Notes under the pieces: model-generated | What the model saw: only the letters and a program-made list of their open reading frames with translations | Database searches by the model: none | What the model was told of the DNA's origin: nothing | Part shown: piece by piece, positions 1-64,000 of the stretch | Layout of the letters: each line of letters starts with the position of its first letter | How positions within the stretch are numbered: the first letter of the stretch is position 1 | Assembly: GCA_026929865.2 (NCBI GenBank) | Contig: CM049405.1 | Coordinates: 20,943,501 to 21,007,500 of the forward strand | Length of the DNA: 64,000 bases | Reading direction: 5' to 3' | Source of the DNA: Hyperoplus lanceolatus | Lineage: Eukaryota; Chordata; Actinopteri; Uranoscopiformes; Ammodytidae | Translations under genes and position numbers: made by a program

Positions 1-674
1 TGATAGAAACCTCCCACCACCTGCAGCAGCCAGCAGACAGCACCGTGTGTCAGGGGACGTTTGTGAACACGAAAATTGTTTATGTCCACATTCAATAGGC
101 CACTGCATATCTATAAAAAGCTAACCTTGTAGTAATATGGCAACAAAAAAAGTGTGTAGAGTTTGTAAATATGTAAATAGGCCTAGTTAATTTGTAAACT
201 ACCTTGTCAGCATTTTCTGTTCATTTTGCCTCTTTCAGAATAGCATAGGCTATAATGCAAATTAGTTGATAATGTCACCTAGCTCCTACTAGTTACTTTT
301 GGGCCAATAACTAGGCTATTTTCCTGGAGTCAGCAGAGATAGAGTAGGACAAATCAGAGGGCTTGGATGTAGAGGTGGTTGTGGTGAAAATGGGCACAAA
401 AAAAAATCCTTTTCCTAAAGGAATGTCTGAAGAATTTCACGTGGTGATGCAAAATCGAAAACACAATGAACAGTATCATCTGTTGTCAGTGTGGTCCAAA
501 ACATGCTGGCAATACAATATCAATAGGCCTAATATAGTTAAAATTGGGAAACATTTTAGTAGATGCGTTGCAGGTCTATTTAATGTTTGCTCCTAAATTT
601 TCTGCTTGCGCCCCTAAAAATTCTGAGTTAGGGGCGCCAGTGTTCCTAGTAAAATAGGTTAGTCTGGAGCCCTG
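1..674. mobile_element. Truncated copy of a CAGGGCTC-ended TIR element
   Basis: This stretch is the reverse complement of roughly 59408-60085, so it is a second copy of the same family in opposite orientation. Its end at 661-674 reads agtctggagccctg and matches the terminal inverted repeat of the copy at 59408-61473. The left part lies outside the window. The weak open frame at 363-596 is inside the repeat and does not look like a gene. The superfamily is not certain: the intact copy has a 5-nt AAATT flanking repeat rather than the 8 bp expected for hAT. Confidence 0.75.
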
Positions 675-780
675 TGCTTAGTATGTGAGAATACGATGAT
701 GCTGCAGACCATGAATTCTTTCCAAGAACCAAAATGACCAGAGTATATCATCTTTTGCTGGATAACTACAAGGGCTATAA

Positions 781-1683
781 CGGCGCTTTTCCACCTCACA
801 TGTAGCTCAACTCGACTCAGTTCAACTTGGTTTGGTAGCAGCACGGGTCGTTTTCCACCGCAAATAGTACCTCCTGGACGTGGGCGGTGTTGTAAGGGGC
901 TGAAAGCAAAGTAGCAAATCAGAAATTACGAGCAGTTGTTGCACTATTAACTGAACCAACCGCCAAAAAACGGATGAAAAATGTTTAAGAAATACACCCC
1001 TTGTATCTGTTTGCTAAAATAAGTAGAAGAATATTGCTACGGGCCATTAAAAGGGATGGATGTTGTCCCGATGTGTGACTCTGCCGCACCGTCAGCTGTA
1101 GGGATGTGTCACGTACATCCATATACACGTAAACACGGACATGATAAAGTTGACTGTTTAGTGCTTGTTTCAGGATACGTGTTTTCAAATGCAAGCCGTG
1201 TCTCAGCCTGAATATTTTATTGAGGTTAACAGTTCAGTCCGAGGCTTGTAATGTAATCGCTTGCCATGGCTGTCCCAGCTGGCTATATTCTATTTAGCCT
1301 AGCTGCCCTACATGTCTCCTCTCGTATGTTAAAAGTAACTTCCCCAACAACCAACACTGGGTGAGCTTAGTGAATATATGGAAAAAAAATCGGATCTGTG
1401 ATGCAAATCAAATTAAAGAGAGCCAGAGTAGGCCGCACGCGGCGTAAATACACTCAAAAGTCCCGGAGAGTTGGGGAGAATAAACAACAGAATGAAGCCG
1501 GTAGTCTCTAGGCCAATCAGTGGCCGGCCGTCTGCCGACGTCACGGCTCAGCTCGCTTGGAACCTAGAGCGAGGCGATACCAAAAAAGCAGCCGCTACCA
1601 GGTACCATGAAATTGCGGTGGCGCCAAAAATGCGAGTTGAGTCGAGTCGAGTTGAGCTGATACCATGCGGTGGAAAAGCGCCA
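781..1683. mobile_element. PIF/Harbinger-like MITE, TAA duplication
   Basis: The left end cggcgcttttccacc and the right end ggtggaaaagcgcca are inverted repeats. They are flanked by TAA at 778-780 and TAA at 1684-1686. A 3-bp TWA target duplication with short TIRs is the PIF/Harbinger hallmark. The interior has subterminal gagtcgagtcgag-type repeats and no transposase, so the copy is non-autonomous. Confidence 0.7.
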
Positions 1684-2561
1684 TAAGAGATTTATAAGGT
1701 GCTACAAGGAACTTTTAAATATTTCTGAAAATTATTTTTCCTCCATAAATGACATGTAACAGCAAAGACTCAGTGCACATATTTTTAGTTTTAAAATGTG
1801 TGTCATAGGTACGCTGACCCTGGAACAGCTGGTGTAATAAAAACCACTTGTGTAAAAGAGGTGCAAGAAGTAACACACTGAAAGTTCCTCAGATCACCTT
1901 TTAATGCTACTTATGATGTAGCTACTATAACCTTAAATCAAAAGATTCTTGAACTTTTGATAACACCCTGTAAGTGTTTGGCCTTGGATAGCTGATTAGG
2001 GAATAGTATGGTCAGACACTTATTTACTTCTTGCTAGAAGAATGCCTGTATAGTAAGTTGCTGTTAAAATTCAGATAATGGAGAAGGTCCTTAGCCAGAT
2101 TTATTCAGTTAGTGAAATGTACAAAGTTCGAGGACAGACTGTTATCATACAGAAAAGCTAAATCCAAAATATTATGGCTTTCTCTGGATCCCAAGTAACG
2201 GCTTATCACAAAGTTATTAATGCCAAACAGTCGAGTCTGCAGCAACCAAAAGCATTTACTGTTTTTCATGCCCTCCATTACCATCCCTCAACTTCAAAAA
2301 AAGGGCTTGAAACTCACTGTGGTGTAACAATGTCTCTTTATTGTGTTCAAGTGCCGTACTAGCTAACAGTTTAAAGTAATAAAAAAAAAATCACAAACTG
2401 CATAATGTGATTAATAGTGTGCTTTTGAACAGCTACAGGTATATTCAGGAACTCCGTGAAAAACTGGTATTCCTTTTGAATATTAAGCAGCTGATAGCTT
2501 GTGATGGTTCCCGTGTGGTCAGATCAACATGGGTGAACGTGCTTGGATGAATTAGCTGAAG
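1684..2561. other. gtf2f2 3' UTR and downstream flank, no other gene seen
   Basis: This is the region downstream of the gtf2f2 stop codon on the minus strand. The part next to 2561 should be 3' untranslated sequence. Nothing else coding is visible, and the small open frame at 2174-2362 has no recognisable protein features. Confidence 0.5.
2337..2342 (-). terminator. Candidate gtf2f2 polyadenylation signal
   Basis: Read on the minus strand this is AATAAA, about 220 nt downstream of the gtf2f2 stop codon at 2562-2564. It is the first canonical hexamer I noticed after the stop. Actual use is inferred. Confidence 0.4.
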
Positions 2562-62947
<60,386 letters not shown>

Positions 62948-64000
62948 CTGGTGAGAGAAACTGTCATTTAAAAGAGGACACTTAAATCATTAAGATGGGC
63001 GGTGTTGTACCGAAATTCAGTTTACCTGACGAGATCTTTTCCCCAAAAAAATCTCCCCAGACGCTGTGCTCGTACCACTGAGGTACTTGTGTAGAGCATA
63101 AAGGCACAAGACTAACACTTTCCAATAGGCTACCCATACTTCGATGCAATATAGTACGCCAGAAAAAGATTTAGGATGTCCCAATACACCACTACAATCA
63201 TGTCAAATGCAGTATTACTACATTCGGTCACATTTTGCAGTATGCAAGCCAGCATGCTTTTTATTTACTGTTCTGACCCACAATCCCCTAGTTTCGCCAC
63301 AACATTTGTTTCCCTATTAAAAGGTATTTTTTTGGTCTGAGTGTTTGGCTTAGGGTCTAAGGGTATCATGTGTATGGACTGTGAAACTCATTGAGGTATT
63401 TGTGATTTGGGCTATACAAATAAAACCGATATGATGATTTGAACCAGTGATGGAACTAATCAAATTAATAGGATAAAATTCAAGCCCAATGTTAGGACGA
63501 AACAGTTCCCAATTGTATGCACACGGCATTGAAAAGTAGGCTATAGCCTACTTTTAAGGCCAGCTGCAGTTTGTAGCATAATAACGTAAAGTATTTTATT
63601 ACGTTATTTTGAGCCTTTGTAGTCTTCATAGTAGCCTTTCAGTAGTACGAGCACAGCATCTTGGAGGTAAGATGTTCATGAACGCACGCTCCGGGGGTCC
63701 TGGGGCTAGAACGTAGTAGGATTTAGAAGGGGGTCAGATCTCGACGGGTGAACTGAATCTGATACAACACCTGTAGCAACCAGACTGTAGGACTATGTAA
63801 ACGGTGATGACTTCAACACACGATACAAAACGTATTTTGATACTCAACAAGTTATTTTAGGATGAATGTTGTGAGATGAAAATTGAAAATTTGGATATTG
63901 GTGAAATAGTTAAACTGCGTTCATCTTCATCAGCCAAACTGATAACGTTAGCTAACATTACATTAGCTAACTTAGGCTATATTTTGTCGGTTACATGCTC
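62948..64000. other. gtf2f2 intron 1 part, first exon not found
   Basis: I looked on the minus strand for an exon encoding a LDLTGAKQNTGVWLVK-like N-terminus and saw none, so it should be beyond 64000. No repeat recognised with confidence. Confidence 0.5.

Overview
The window is vertebrate nuclear DNA, most likely from a percomorph-type teleost fish. It has two recognisable host genes with spliceosomal introns, and it is packed with the TIR elements, Tc1-like elements, SINEs and L2-like LINEs usual in fish genomes. Nothing points to bacteria, virus or plasmid.

Host framework. Almost the whole window lies inside one minus-strand gene, gtf2f2 (RAP30, small subunit of TFIIF). Seven exons can be placed exactly, all with GT-AG sites and compatible phases: 62874-62947, 62757-62775 (a 19-nt microexon), 62273-62417, 8255-8336, 6097-6196, 4554-4697 and 2562-2696 (stop). 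The first exon is off the right edge. The fourth intron recognised here (62272 down to 8337) is about 54 kb. It holds the single-exon plus-strand gene kctd4 (35053-35829). As far as I recall, KCTD4 is also nested antisense in a GTF2F2 intron in mammals, so this is probably ancient synteny. A second minus-strand transcription unit of unknown identity ends at 45.79-46.85 kb.

Mobile DNA. The most striking item is a roughly 10-kb transposon at 15674-25702. It has near-identical inverted repeats of about 540 bp and a 3-bp AAA duplication. It carries a decayed five-exon gene on the minus strand with a Cys/His-rich N-terminus, a long middle region and a C-terminal FEN/XPG-like nuclease. This resembles the poorly characterised Academ/AcademX-type elements. 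Two Tc1-like elements have landed in its right arm. Elsewhere there are PIF/Harbinger-like MITEs with TTA/TAA duplications (781-1683, 14382-15396, 60187-61170, 61492-61742), hAT elements with perfect 8-bp duplications (27701-28390, 30880-32073), TTAA elements (38831-39358, 42231-42718, 53893-54511), TA elements (9189-9787, 26358-27485), fold-back Tc1 derivatives (23631-25241, 55213-57561), a hairpin element with a 21-bp flanking duplication (9960-10947), a LINE with reverse transcriptase (42850-44172), SINE and L2 tails, and repeat families present in two copies.

Functional points. The 3' splice site of gtf2f2 exon 6 sits directly behind a (TG)63 tract with no adenosine, so a distant branch point is implied. 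Two RFX X-box-like motifs in the giant intron (53.1-53.3 kb) are candidate regulatory sequence.
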